NCBI GenBank assembly: GCA_902464175.1
Contig: CABQHZ010000001.1
Coordinates: 1 to 59,440 of the forward strand
Length of the DNA stretch: 59,440 nt
Source of the DNA: an uncultured Collinsella sp.
GTDB lineage: Bacteria; Actinomycetota; Coriobacteriia; Coriobacteriales; Coriobacteriaceae
Direction: 5' to 3'
A program made the position numbers and the translations under genes. Shown in pieces: positions 27,010-38,400 of this stretch (position 1 is the stretch's first letter; the number at the start of each line of letters is the position of its first letter). Under the pieces are notes generated by a model, which saw nothing but the letters and a program-made list of their open reading frames with translations, was not told the DNA's origin and made no database searches.

Positions 27010-27457
27010 CACCATCATCGACGAGACCGTCATCCTGCGCTATCTGCTCGACGACGACGAGGTCCTGTCGCCGCGCGCCGCCAAGGTCATCGCCACGCGC
27101 ACCGCTCGCGTCTACCCCGAGATCATCACGCGCGTCGTGGTCACGCTGCGCGACGTCTATAAGGTTCCCCGCGTTGAGATTGCTGCGGCCATGAAAAGGC
27201 TGCTCGATGACGTCATGGTCGACGAGCCCACCGTTATCGCCCTTGCTATCAAACTGTTCGGCAAAACGCATATGGACTTTACCGACTGTCTACTTGCCGC
27301 CCGTACCGCTATCTACAACGATGATGTCGTGAGCTTTGGCAAACCCATCATCCAAGGCATGATCGATTACCGCCGCAAGCGCCAAACCGCAGCCGAAGCC
27401 CGCAGCCGCAGCATCGACTCCACCATCGACAAGCTCCGCCGTCGCCCCCGCAGCTAA
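27002..27457 (+). CDS. PIN-domain toxin (VapC-like ribonuclease)
   Basis: The 151-residue product has PIN-domain acidic residues: an early Asp (IIDETVILRYLL), Glu in YPEIITRV and Asp in HMDFTDCLLAA. PIN toxins are metal-dependent RNases, often cutting tRNA or rRNA. The basic C-terminus (RRKRQTAAEARSRS) extends beyond the core. The start lies inside the antitoxin gene. A DinJ/RelB antitoxin with a PIN toxin is a mixed pairing, known but less common than VapB or RelE pairings. Confidence 0.78.
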   Translation: MSSTIIDETVILRYLLDDDEVLSPRAAKVIATRTARVYPEIITRVVVTLRDVYKVPRVEIAAAMKRLLDDVMVDEPTVIALAIKLFGKTHMDFTDCLLAARTAIYNDDVVSFGKPIIQGMIDYRRKRQTAAEARSRSIDSTIDKLRRRPRS

Positions 27458-27765
27458 CCCCATGCCCACCTAAGTTGCGGTGCGGGATCGATTTCCGTCA
27501 CCCGGCACACTTATGAAAATGGCTCTGTTCCCAAAAGGAAGCAGAGCCATTCATCTATCTTGTGGAGCGGGCGACGGGAAGTCCAAGGATTTGCGAAGCA
27601 AATCCTTGTTTCGCTGCGGGCCTTCGGCCCTTGCGTGCTGCGCTGGAAAATGCTCACGCATTTTCTCAGCTCCGCACCCTGGCGGGTTCGATTCCCGTCG
27701 CCCGGCGCGTAAACGAAAACAGCTCTGATCCCCAAAGGAAACCAAAGCCGTTAAAACAATTCTTA
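27458..27765. repeat. Gene-free stretch with tRNA-derived palindromic element
   Basis: No gene is seen. It holds two copies of a sequence resembling the 3' end of a tRNA (GCGGGATCGATTTCCGTC at 27482 and GCGGGTTCGATTCCCGTC at 27682), a terminator hairpin (27518-27551), and a palindromic unit at 27568-27704. Its arms CGGGCGACGGGAA/TTCCCGTCGCCCG are the T-arm/acceptor sequence of the neighbouring tRNA-Gly. Three perfect hairpins lie inside: 27585-27607, 27618-27630 and 27646-27665. It may be the scar of a mobile element that used the tRNA 3' end. Confidence 0.7.
27518..27551 (-). terminator. Hairpin terminator of the tRNA operon
   Basis: AATGGCTCTG and CAGAGCCATT form a perfect 10-bp stem with additional pairing inside. 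The T-rich minus-strand continuation (TTTTCAT) fits termination of the tRNA transcript; it may act in both directions and also end the PIN toxin message. Confidence 0.7.
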
Positions 27766-27839
27766 TGGAGCGGGCGACGGGAATCGAACCCGCGTCATCA
27801 GCTTGGAAGGCTGGGGTTCTACCATTGAACTACGCCCGC
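27766..27839 (-). tRNA. tRNA-Gly (anticodon UCC)
   Basis: Minus strand from 27839: GCGGGCG acceptor, D-loop AATGGTAGA, anticodon loop CTTCCAA with UCC, T-loop TTCGATT and CGCCCGC-T-CCA. Its length is 74 bases with CCA encoded. The 3' end sequence recurs as a partial copy near 27563-27580. Confidence 0.95.
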
Positions 27840-27845
27840 AAGATA

Positions 27846-27922
27846 TGGTCGGGACGACAGGATTTGAACCTGCGACATCCTGCTCCCAAAGCAGGCGCGC
27901 TACCAAACTGCGCCACGTCCCG
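27846..27922 (-). tRNA. tRNA-Pro (anticodon UGG)
   Basis: Minus strand from 27922: CGGGACG acceptor, D-loop AGTTTGGTAGC, anticodon loop TTTGGGA with UGG, T-loop TTCAAAT and CGTCCCG-A-CCA. CCA is encoded and length is 77 bases. It is six bases upstream of tRNA-Gly and shares its promoter. Confidence 0.95.
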
Positions 27923-27973
27923 AAGGTGTTGAGCAGCTAAGGTCTAAACCTTGCGTGTCCCAAAGCGAAGGAA

Positions 27974-28002
27974 ATTATAGGGGAGACTCCCCGCCTGTGC
28001 AA
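27974..28002 (-). promoter_or_regulatory. Promoter of the tRNA-Pro/tRNA-Gly operon
   Basis: On the minus strand TTGCAC (28002-27997) and TATAAT (27979-27974) are separated by 17 bases, a near-consensus housekeeping promoter about 50 bases before tRNA-Pro. Confidence 0.88.
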
Positions 28003-28013
28003 GCATTGATGTC

Positions 28014-29372
28014 TTAGCTCCTCGAATGTGCAACAAACTTGCTGTGGAGCAGACCGATCACAAAGGCAACTACGGCGACCGGCGCCCACGCGGCACCGAT
28101 GTCTGCAAGGGGTAGCGCATCAAACGGCAGCCACGTGCCCGCAAAGAACGCATCGCGGACCGAGGTGATCACACTCTGCACAGCAACGACGCCGCCGACC
28201 CAGACCCACACCTGCGGATGAGCGTCGCAAAAGCCGTGCACCAGGCCCATAAGCACCAGCACAATGGCAACGGGGTACAAAGCGTTGAGCATGGGCACCG
28301 AGAACATAAGGATCATGTCGAGACCCACGTTGGAAAGCACGCACGAAAACGCCGCGAACACAAAGGCGAGAACCGCAAAGGGACGGCGCATGGCCTCCTC
28401 GGAGGCCTCCGCTCCCCCTTCGACCACATACGTCTCGCAGAAGTAACGCGAGCAGCAGCTGATGAGGCCGATGCACACGTTCATGCAGGCAAGGAAGAAG
28501 ATGGCGAAGACCACGACCGTGCCGGCAAGCCCAAAATGCATGGAGGCCGAACGGGCGAGGATGGCGGCGCCGTTGGTAGCGTCGGGCATCACGGTGCCGA
28601 GCTGCATACCGGCAAGGCCCAAGCCGCAGTAGATGATGGCCATGAGCACGCCGGCGATCACGCCGGAACGCGAAATCTCAAAGGCCACGCGCTTGTCATC
28701 GGTAACACCCAACTCGTGGATGGTCTCGGCGATGATGATGCCAAAGGCGAGCGACGCGAGCAGGTCCATGGTCTGGTAGCCGGTCAAAAAGCCCTGCACG
28801 GCAGCACCGGCATCATAGGGAGCCTGCGGCGCGGCGGCGGGGCCCAGCGGCGAGACCATGGCGGCACCCACGACCAATACGATGAGGGCAATGAGCGCGG
28901 GGCCCGTAATGCGGCCGAGCACGCGTGTGATGACGCCTGGGCGCAGCGTGAGCGCAAACGCGACGACAAAGAAGCCGATGGCAAACACCAGGCGCGCCGT
29001 GCCGAGCGAGACGCCCTCGGGCAACAGCGGCACCAGCATCTCGAAGGCCGTGGAACTCGTACGCGGAATGGCCAGGCACGGGCCAATGGCCAGATACACC
29101 GCCGCGACAAAGAACTCGCCAAACTTGGGGTGCACGCGGCCGGCAAGCTCACGCGCCGTTCCGGCAAGTGCCACGGCGATAAAGCCCATGACGGGCAGGC
29201 CGATGGCGGCAACGAGAAAGCCAAGCATGGCGACCGGCGTGGCAGAACCTGCCTGCAGCGCCAGCAGCGGCGGAATAATAAGGTTACCGGCACCAAAGAG
29301 CATCGAGAACAGGGCGATGCCGACGGTGACGACATGGTCGGAGCGCAGACCGCGCGGAGCGGATGAAGCCAT
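28014..29372 (-). CDS. brnQ: Branched-chain amino acid carrier
   Basis: The 452-residue membrane protein has about 12 hydrophobic helices and BrnQ family marks: GIALFSMLFGAGNLIIPPLL near the N-terminus, GPCLAIPRTSSTAFEM and SLAFGIIIAETIHELGV. It should take up Leu, Ile and Val with Na+ or H+. AAAGGTGG precedes the ATG. It is a single gene between the tRNAs and the giant adhesin gene. Confidence 0.95.
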   Translation of the reverse strand: MASSAPRGLRSDHVVTVGIALFSMLFGAGNLIIPPLLALQAGSATPVAMLGFLVAAIGLPVMGFIAVALAGTARELAGRVHPKFGEFFVAAVYLAIGPCLAIPRTSSTAFEMLVPLLPEGVSLGTARLVFAIGFFVVAFALTLRPGVITRVLGRITGPALIALIVLVVGAAMVSPLGPAAAPQAPYDAGAAVQGFLTGYQTMDLLASLAFGIIIAETIHELGVTDDKRVAFEISRSGVIAGVLMAIIYCGLGLAGMQLGTVMPDATNGAAILARSASMHFGLAGTVVVFAIFFLACMNVCIGLISCCSRYFCETYVVEGGAEASEEAMRRPFAVLAFVFAAFSCVLSNVGLDMILMFSVPMLNALYPVAIVLVLMGLVHGFCDAHPQVWVWVGGVVAVQSVITSVRDAFFAGTWLPFDALPLADIGAAWAPVAVVAFVIGLLHSKFVAHSRS

Positions 29373-29392
29373 GGGACCACCTTTCGAGTCAA

Positions 29393-29427
29393 AACAAAAA
29401 CGGGACGGGCAAAAGACCCGTCCCGCA
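29393..29427 (-). terminator. Terminator between the adhesin gene and brnQ
   Basis: CGGGACGGG and CCCGTCCCG form a GC-rich stem followed on the minus strand by TTTTTG. It ends the giant adhesin transcript about 65 bases after its stop and lies 20 bases upstream of the brnQ start. Confidence 0.88.
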
Positions 29428-29442
29428 AGTATATACGCTTTA

Positions 29443-29470
29443 GCAGACTAAATCGCGCAAAGCTTCAATC
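29443..29470 (-). pseudogene. Remnant of the 3' end of a class V aminotransferase gene
   Basis: Read on the minus strand this piece encodes IEALRDLVC and then a TAA stop. The intact aminotransferase gene at the other side of the adhesin ends with IEALRDLSCD. The two DNA stretches differ mostly at third positions (GAG/GAA, CTG/TTG, TTG/TTA), as expected for a once-coding duplicate. An in-frame stop lies directly upstream, so only about nine codons remain. With the copy at 42478-42506 it brackets the adhesin gene as a degenerate direct repeat. Confidence 0.6.
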
Positions 29471-29490
29471 TAGCTGCCCCTTTTGAGCCG

Positions 29491-32400
29491 TTACGCGTCC
29501 GAGCGACGGCGACGCAGCAGCTCGAGCCCCAGCGCGACAAGCACAGCGGCGCCTGCAGCGACGACGACGGCCAATGGCGCACGATCGCCCGTGTCGGCGA
29601 GCTGCTGAGCGCTCGTCTTGGAAGACTCCTTCTTGCCGGAGTTTTCCGTGCCCGATGCCTTTGCCTTATCGACCGCAGAGTTATCCGAACTACCGGGTTT
29701 TGTCGGATCCTTTGAATCCGGCTGGTCGGAATCGGGCGTTCCGGGCTTTTCCGGCTCCGGCTTACTCGGGTTGTCGGGCTCAGGCTTATCCGGGTTATCC
29801 GGGTCCGGCTTGTCCGGCTGATCAGGCTCCGGTTTGTCGGGCTCGGGCTTGCCCGGATCAGGCTGGTCAGGCTCGGGCTTATCCGGGTCCGGCTTGTCCG
29901 GATCGGGTCCATCGGGCTTGTCCGGATCGGGAACCACCGGGTCCGGGTCGACAGGCTCCTGCTTCTTCTTCACCGTCAGCGTACCGGGCTCAACCGTGAC
30001 ATCGAAGTTCGGGTCGGTGACCGTCGCCTCGATCTGGTACTCGCCCGCCGGGGAACTCTCATCGGCGACGCAGGAGTACTCGACTTTCACGCGCGAGGTA
30101 TCGGCCGAGCTCTTTAGGCTCGAGGTAAAGGCGGGATTCATCTCTCCCTCGAAGCGTTCAACATCGTCGACCTTTACCTTGAGCTTCGTCGGCGCAATCT
30201 TGAACTTGCGCGAGGCGGCGCCGACATACCCGTTGCTTCGCAGCGTGGCAACAGCGCGATACGTGCCGGCATCGGTCGGGGCCTCACTCGACGAATAGTG
30301 CGTGCCGCCCGTCCCGTAATACCTGACCCTCAGGTCACCTTCGCAGGCCTTGGGAACCCCCGTGACCTTGGGCGCTTGAGCATCACCGCTATAGACGAAG
30401 TTGCCGCCCTCAAAAGCAAGCTCGACCCGCTTCGTCTGAACGACCAGAACGAAGTGCGCGGTCACGGTCTTACCCTGAGCGTCCTTGCACGTGATGTCAA
30501 AGGTAGACACTCCGGCCTTGGACGGGGTGCCCGAGAGCGTCAGACCGCCCGCCGTGCGGGTGAGCTTAAACCCGTCGGGGAGCTTAGCGTCGTCCCACGT
30601 GTACTCATACGGAGCTTCGCCACCCGCGGCACCAGAAATCGTCGCGCGATACGTGCTATGCGCGCGTGCGACCGGCAGCAGACCGCCGTTGAACACGAGG
30701 GCGTCCCGGGGCACAACGGAAACGACAGCGCGATCGCTTTCCACCTGCGCCTCGGTGCCGAGATAGCGCTGGGTGACGCGGCAGAAATACTCGCCGGCGC
30801 AATCGTCATCAAGGTTCTCAATGAGGAGCGTCTCCCCCGTCTCGCCCTCGAGCGCCACGGCCTCGCCGCCCACCATGTGGAACCACTGATAGGAAAGTTC
30901 GACATCGGCGGCGGAACCCGTGGACGAGGACGCGTGGTCGAGGACGCCCTTGCCCGCCTCGGCAGCGACCGAGAGCACGGCAGCATCGCCCTCGTGGGCG
31001 CTCGCATCCTGCGGCTGGGCGATCATCTTCGGAGCGTCCGCCTTCACGAACTCGAATGTGACCTCCTGCGACGCGGTGACGCCACTCAGCGTGACCTCGT
31101 ACGCTCCACCCTCATAGTCGGAGATATCGAGATCGACGGCCTTGTCCGAGCCGGCTTCCGTGACCGTCACTCGCTCGAGGTAGCAGCCCTCGTCGGGCGT
31201 CGCCGAGAGCGTCACATCTCCGCCCGCATCAACGGTGACGGAAGCGTTGTCAACCGAACCGTTGACCGCCTCTGCCGTCACCTCAAAGCGCTCTGGCTTG
31301 TCCGGGTTATCGGGCTCGGGGTTATCAGGGTCGGGATTATCAGGATCCGGCTTGGGGCCCGGATCAGGCTGATCGGGGTCCGGATTGTCCGGATCCGGAA
31401 CCACCGGGTTGGGATTGACGGGCTCCTGCTTCTTTTTCACCGTCAGCGTTCCGGGCACGACCTCGACATCGAAGTTCGGGTCGGTGACCGTCGCGCCGAT
31501 CTGGTACTCGCCAGCAGGAGAGTCCTCATCGGCATCGCAGGAGTACTCGACCTTCACACCCGAAGTGTCAACCGCACTCTCCAGGCTCGAGGTAAACGCT
31601 GGGTTCGCCTCGCCCTCGAAGCGCTCGGCGTCGTCAATCTTCACCTTGAGCTTTGCCGGAGCGATCTCAAACTGGCAGGCGGCGGCACCGATGTAGCCGT
31701 GGCTGCGCAGCGTGGCGACAGCGCGGTACGTGCCGGCATCGGTCGGGGCCTCCGTCGAGGAATATTGGGTGCTTCCGGTACCGAAGTACCAGACCCTAAG
31801 GTCGCCCTTGCAGACCTTAGGGGCACCGGAAACTTCAGGCGTCTGCGGTGCGCCATTAAAGGTATAGTCGCCATCCGTAAACGTAAGTATTACGTGCTTT
31901 GCCTGGACAACGAGCGCAAAGCGGGCGGTCGTGGCCTCGCCACGAGCATCCGTGCACGTGATATCAAAGGCGGAAACGCCCGTCTTGGACGGGATGCCCG
32001 AGAGCGTCAGACCGCCCGGTATACGGGAAAGCTTGAGCCCGTCGGGGAGCTTCGTCTCATCCCATGCGTACTCGTACGGAGCCATGCCGCCCGCGGCCCC
32101 GGCAATCGTGGCGATGTACGTGCCGTGCGCACTCGCTGCCGGTAGCAGGTCGCCGTTGAACACAAGGGTGTCCCAGGCAACGACGGAGACGGAAGCACAA
32201 TCACTGTCCGCCTGCTTCTCAGCACCAAGGTAGCGTTGAGTGATGCGGCAGTAGTACTCGCCGGCTTTCTCGTCATCGAGATCCGCGAGCGAGAGCGTCT
32301 CCCCCGTCTCGCCATCGAGCGCCACAGCCTTGCCATTCGCCATGCGGAACCACTGGTAGGAAAGCTCAACCTCGGCAGCGCAACCCGTGGACGAGGCCGC

Positions 32401-35400
32401 GTGGTCGGCGACGTTCTTGCCTGCCTCGGCAGCGACCGAGAGCGCGACGGCATCGCCCTCGTGGACGCTCACGTCCTGCGGCTGCGCGACCACACGCGGA
32501 GCGTCCGCCTTCGCAAACTCGAACGTGACCTCCTGCGATGCGGTGACATCGCTCAGCGTGACCTCGTACGCCCCGCCCTTGTAATCAGAAATGTCGAGGT
32601 CAACGGTCGCATCCGAGCCGGCCTGCACGACCGTCACGCGCTCGAGGTAGCAGCCCTCGTCGGGCGTCGCCGAGAGGGTCGCGTCCCCGCCCTCAACAAC
32701 CGAAACCAAAGCATTGTCGACCGAACCGTTGACTGCCTTCGCCGTCACCTTGTAGTGCTCGGGCTTCTTCTTGACCGTCAGCGTGCCGGGGTCGACCGCG
32801 ACATCAAAGTTCGGATCGGCGACCGCCGCGTCGATCTGGTACTCACCCGCCGGCGATTTCTCATTCGCCGAGCAGAAATACGTAACCTTTACGTCCGACG
32901 TGTCGCAACGACTCACCAAGCTGGAGGTAAACTCGGGGTTCTTCTGACCCTCAAAGCGCTCGGCATCGTCGACCTTCACCAGCAACTGGGCAGGTGCAAC
33001 GGAAACCGACAACTCGACGTCCTCGGCGGCAAGATAGTTTCGAGACGCCTTGGCATGGGCGACAACACGTGCCGTACCGGCGGCCTTCACCGTCGCGCAG
33101 CGTCCCTTAATCGAAACCGGGCTCGCATCGTCATCGGAATCAACCAGCTCAAAGCTCACGGGAGTCTGGGCAACGTTGTTAAACACAATAGGGTCGCCAC
33201 CGTAAACACCCGAATAGCTCGTCGTTCCCGTAATGACCTGGCTTGCCTTTGTAATCGAAAACTCGGCGGACTTTTTACCCTGATAGTTGGGATCAGTCAC
33301 TTTAACCGTGACGCGGTAGTTACCACTGTCGCACGGCTCCAGCGCCGTCGGACCATAGGACGTTCCATCTATACCGCGATAGGTAACGGAATAGGCAGAC
33401 GCATCAAGGCCGGCAACCGCAACCACCGCACCGTGTCGTGCGCCATCGTATGTCACATCAGACGTCTCGATCGAAATATCGACCGGGGCCTTCTCGATCG
33501 TGAAGTCACAGGAGGCATTACCGACATATCCCTGGGCATCGAGCGTCGCCACCACACGATACGTGCCGGCATCCACCGGCGCCTGATCCGACGAGTAATG
33601 TGTGTCGCCCGTGCCAACATAGGTCAGTTTGACATCGTCCTCGCAACCCTCGGGCACGCCCAAAAGCTCCGGTGCCTGCGCCGTCGCGTTGTAGGTAAAG
33701 GTCTGGCCCTCAAATGCAAGCGGGGCTTCCTTCGCCTTCACGAGCAGCGCGAAGTGCGCATCGCACTTGTTGCCATGGTCATCGGTGCACCTAATCTTGA
33801 AGCGACGCACGCCCGTAGCCGCAGGCACGCCCGAGAGCACCAAGGCGCCCGATCCGTCATCTGCCAGCGTCAGCTGCATGCCCTCAGGAACCTCAACATC
33901 ATCCAAGTTGTACGCATACGGTGCCTTGCCGCCCGTAGCGCCGGCAATATCTGCACGGTACTCATCGTGCGCGGTCGCCGCCGGCAACACGCGCCCGTTA
34001 AACACGAGCGCCTCGCGAGGCACGATGGACACCGTCGCATGCTCGGTATCCGTCTTTGTCACCGTGCCCAGGTAGCTCTGCGTAATGCGGCAGAAGTACT
34101 CGCCCTCGCTGTCGCTGCCGAGCTGCGCAATCGAGAGGGTCTCCCCGGTCTCGCCCTTCAGCGGCACCGCCTTGCCGCCATCGGCAGGCACGCGATACCA
34201 CTGGTAGCTCAACTTAACGTCGGCGGCAGAACCCGAAGATACGGCGGCATGGACGCGAACATTACGCCCCGCCTCGGCAGCAACAGAAAGCTCAACCGGA
34301 TCGCCCTCGTAAGCACTCGCATCCTGCGGCTGAGCGAGCACCTCCGGAGCCGCAGCCTTCGCGAATTCAAACGTGACCTGTTGCGGAGCACTCACGCCGC
34401 TCAGTGTGACCTCGTACGCCCCGCCCTGGTAGTCGGAAATATCAAGGTCATAGGCGTTGCCGGCCGAACCGTCCTCGCCAGCCTCTTCGGCAACGGTCAC
34501 GCGCGTCAGGTAGCAGCCCTCATCGGGCGTCGCCGAAAGCGTCACCTTGCCGTCCGTAGCGACCGAAGCAGTCTCCGGATCGACCGATCCGTTGACCGCT
34601 CGGGCCGTCACCTTGTACTTGGGCGCCTCCGCAAAGCGTGCCTCGACGGTCATGTTGTCCTCGGGGACAAACGTCCAAACTGCATCCATGCTCAGCGGCT
34701 CATCGCCCAACGACCCGTCATCGTTGCGCGCATACCACCCATCGAACACGTAGCCCGCATCGGGAACGGCAGTCAGCGTCGTCGACTCACCGTTCTCGAC
34801 CTCATTAGTCACGGCATAACCCAGAGATTCGTCCTCGGAGGAACCCTCGACGTGTCCGCCCTGACGCGAATCCACCGCTGTAACCGTCATCGACGCCCGC
34901 TCATAAACGGCCGTAAAAGTACGGTTGCCAAACACTACGCGGTTGATCACCGGCGTAAATCCCACAGGCATGCCGTTCTCGTCGACCCAGTATTTAAACT
35001 TCCAACCCTTATGCGGCACGGTAAACATAATCGCCGCGGAGTGGTAAGAGCCGCCGGTACCAAGCGCAACCATGCTAAAGCCCGCATCCTTGGGATACGT
35101 AGCGACCTGAACATCGCAGCCCGTCTCGTAGAACACGGCCGTAAGCTGCTTATTCTCCTTTGCGGTACCGATATAGAACGCGCTGTAGCTCACCGTGACG
35201 CCCGCATCGTCGACCCAATGCGAGAAGTGGTACTTCTTCCACGGGATCGCGATCGCCATAAACATGTCGCCCCTGTCGTAGGACCTGCTACCGGCAGGAA
35301 TGCCGTCGACCAGAAGGGCCGTACCGCGGAAGATGGACGAGCCGGTGACGGTAATGGTCACCTGTCCATCGGATTCGAACTGCGCGTAGTACGTTATGTC

Positions 35401-38400
35401 CTGCGTGGCGGTCACATCGAGGGTCGTCGCGGTCTCGACAATCGAGGTGCCCTCTTTATCGGTGCTCCAGCCCACAAAGCGATAGCCCATACCGGCAACA
35501 GCGGTCAGTTCCACCTGATCGCCCACGGCAAAGCAACCGCTGCCCGTAACACGGCAGCCCCTGTTCGATGCCTTGTCCTTCGCCACGACCTCGCCCGTAA
35601 CGGTCACCTCGTACGGATCGGCAAACACGGCCTGGAGCTCCAACGCATCGTCCTCGAGCCCCTCGACCATATCCTTGTCGAGCTTAACCCAGCAATGGGC
35701 GTCGCAGCTCAGCAGCGACTTATTGCCCTCGGCATCAAGGACATACCAGCCGACAAAACGTTTGGTTCCCATAGGCGTAGCATTGAGCTCGACCGTATCA
35801 CCGAATTGATAGGAGCCCTCGCCGCTCAGGGTGCCCACGCCATCGTCACTTGCGCTCAAAACGACCTGATAGGACTTAGGCGTAAAGATCGCCGTATAGG
35901 TGGCGTCACCCGTGACCTTAACGGTATAGTCGGCGTTCTCGCTGACTGTCTCGCCCTTGTCGTCCGTCCAACCCGCAAACGAATACCCGGTGTTGGCGAT
36001 CGCGCGAAGCGTCGCACGGTCGCCGACCTCATAGCCACCAAAGCCGTTCACGGCTCCGCCCTCGGCAGGCGAGGCAACGGTATGTACGACATACGAACCC
36101 GACGCAAAGACGGCATAGAGCGACGTGTCCTCACGCACGGTGAATCGATAGGTTTTCTTGGAGCTCACGCACGTGCCATTCTGGAACCAGCCCACAAAAG
36201 CCGTATCCTCGGCGGCAACCGCACGCACGGTTGCGACCTGTCCGGCGGCATACGACCCCGCGCCCTCGACCGTGCCCATGCTCTCCTCGCACGAGACGTC
36301 CACCGCATATTGTTTTGCCGAGAACACGGCCTGGAGCGCCGTGTCAGACGTCGGCGCCACGTGATAGGTGGTGTCGCGGCTTACCACGGCGCCCGAGGCA
36401 TCGGCCCAATACTCAAACGCATAGCCCGAAAGCGCATGCGCGGTCAGCGTGGCGGCATGCCCCGCCTCAACGGTACCTGTGCCCTCGACCCAGCCGACGA
36501 CGCTCGATTCGACCAGCGAACCGGTGCCGGAATCGACTACCGCCGTGGCGTCGACTTCATAGCTTTTTGCCATAAAGCGAGCGACGTGCACATGGCTGCG
36601 CTCCTGGTGGCAGGTGAACTCCGCATCGGCAGACTCAAACGTGCCGTCGGCCGTATACCAACCAGTAAAGACGTAACCGGGATTGGGCGTCGCCTTCAGG
36701 GCAACCTCCGCGCCGCGGTCGGCAAGGATTCGGCTCGCCTTGACGGTGCCGCCCTCCGCAGGATCGGCGAGGGGCACGCAGACGGTATCGATCGGCACAA
36801 AGGCCGCGGTAATGACGCAGTGCCCGGTTTTGCCGCGAGCTTTGGCAACCAACGTGGTCTCGTGCTTAAGGCTCTTCAGGCGCCCGTTGACGTACCAACC
36901 CCAGAACAAATAGCCAGGACGAGCCTTGGCCGTCAGATGAAGGGTCTCCCCCAATTTGAACTTATCGGTCGCAGGCTTCACCACGGTCCCATTGCACGTC
37001 ACGGTACCGCCGAGCCATGAATCGGCCGTGACCATGACCTCGGGCTTTGAGTCGGTAAAGATCGCGGTATAGGTATCGCTCTTGGTGACCTTAACGACTA
37101 GCTCGGCAGATTCGTACTCCTTACCGGAGCCGTCCTTCCAATGGTCAAAACGATAGCCGTCGTTGGCCTTTGCCTTGAGCATCACCGTATCGCCGTATCC
37201 GCAGGTAACAGAAGACGCCCCCGGGTGGCCCTCGATCTCAACCGTACCGCGCTCCACAAAGGTCTTTTTTGCCTTCGCCGTCACGGTATACGTGTTTTCC
37301 TCAAACACCGCGCGCACGGTGCATTCCACGTCCTCGGGATAGAACTCGAGGTAGCTGGGGTCGGTGCCCAAAAGCAGGTCCGTCTTGGCGTCGTACCAGC
37401 CCTTAAAGGTAAATTGTTTGCTCGCCTCGGCCGTGAGCTCAATGCTCAGCGTGGCAGGCTCGCCCTTCATGCAATAGCCCTCGCCGTGCACCATATATTT
37501 GCCCGCCATGGCCGCGGCCGGCTCAACGACAACGTCCACCTTGCAGGCACGCGTAAACTTCGCCTGGACCACGCAGTCGGTAATGGGCTCAAAGGTATAG
37601 GAGCGATCGCTCGAAACCAGCGTCGAGGTGGCATCCGAGCCGCCGTTGCTCAGATACCAGCCGTCAAAGATATAGCCCTCGGATGGGGTGGCCTCCGCGG
37701 TCACGCGCTCGCCTTCGGGAACCTCGAGCACCATGCCAGCAGTCTCGCCGCGCTTCAGCGTAACGGTACCGCCCTCGAGCGGGTCGGCCTCGGCACGCAC
37801 AGTATGCGCATCCCTGCCGTCCATTACAGCCTCGATCCGGGCATTCCCGTTAACGCGATATTCGCAAACTTCCTGCTTGTTGGCAATCGTGATGCCCTGC
37901 GCATCAGTTTCTCGCCACTCTACAAACCGGTACGTCTTCTCCGGATTGTCGGGGCGCACCTTGGGCCGCATCGTAAACGTGAGAATGTCCCCATCCTTCG
38001 CGCGAACCTTGCCATCCACAACCGGCACGCCATCGCACAGCACCTCGGCGCTGTCGAAGGGATCGGTATTCACCAGGATGGTCTTATCCGCCTTGCGGAA
38101 GCGTGCAACCAAATGGCGGTCGACCTCGGCCTTGAAGATATACGTGCGCTCGGGCGAAACCTCGAGGCCGTCCTCAAACCATCCCACAAAGGCATAGTCG
38201 GGACCCTCGCTCGCAGTGACCATAGCCTGATCGCCACGGGTGATGCTCTGCTTTACAGGGCTTGCGGTGCAGCCCGTCGAAAAATCGGCCTGAATGCCAT
38301 CGGCTTCGGCAACCGCCGTAATCTCGACTTTTTTCTCGAAAACGGCCGTCATTTTTACGACCTCGGGCGTCAGGTCCGTGATCGTCATCGTCTTGAGAGG

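Noticed and set aside
27568..27704. A further tRNA gene or tRNA-Sec in the palindromic region
   Set aside because: Only the T-arm/acceptor sequence is tRNA-like; there is no anticodon arm. The real tRNA-Sec is at 5000-5096.
27568..27704. CRISPR array
   Set aside because: The three internal hairpins have different sequences and there are no regular repeats with spacers; no cas gene occurs in the window.
32236..37020. Plus-strand open frame of 1594 codons inside the adhesin gene
   Set aside because: It is the antisense shadow of the repetitive adhesin; the repeats make it long. No ribosome site or domain is seen.
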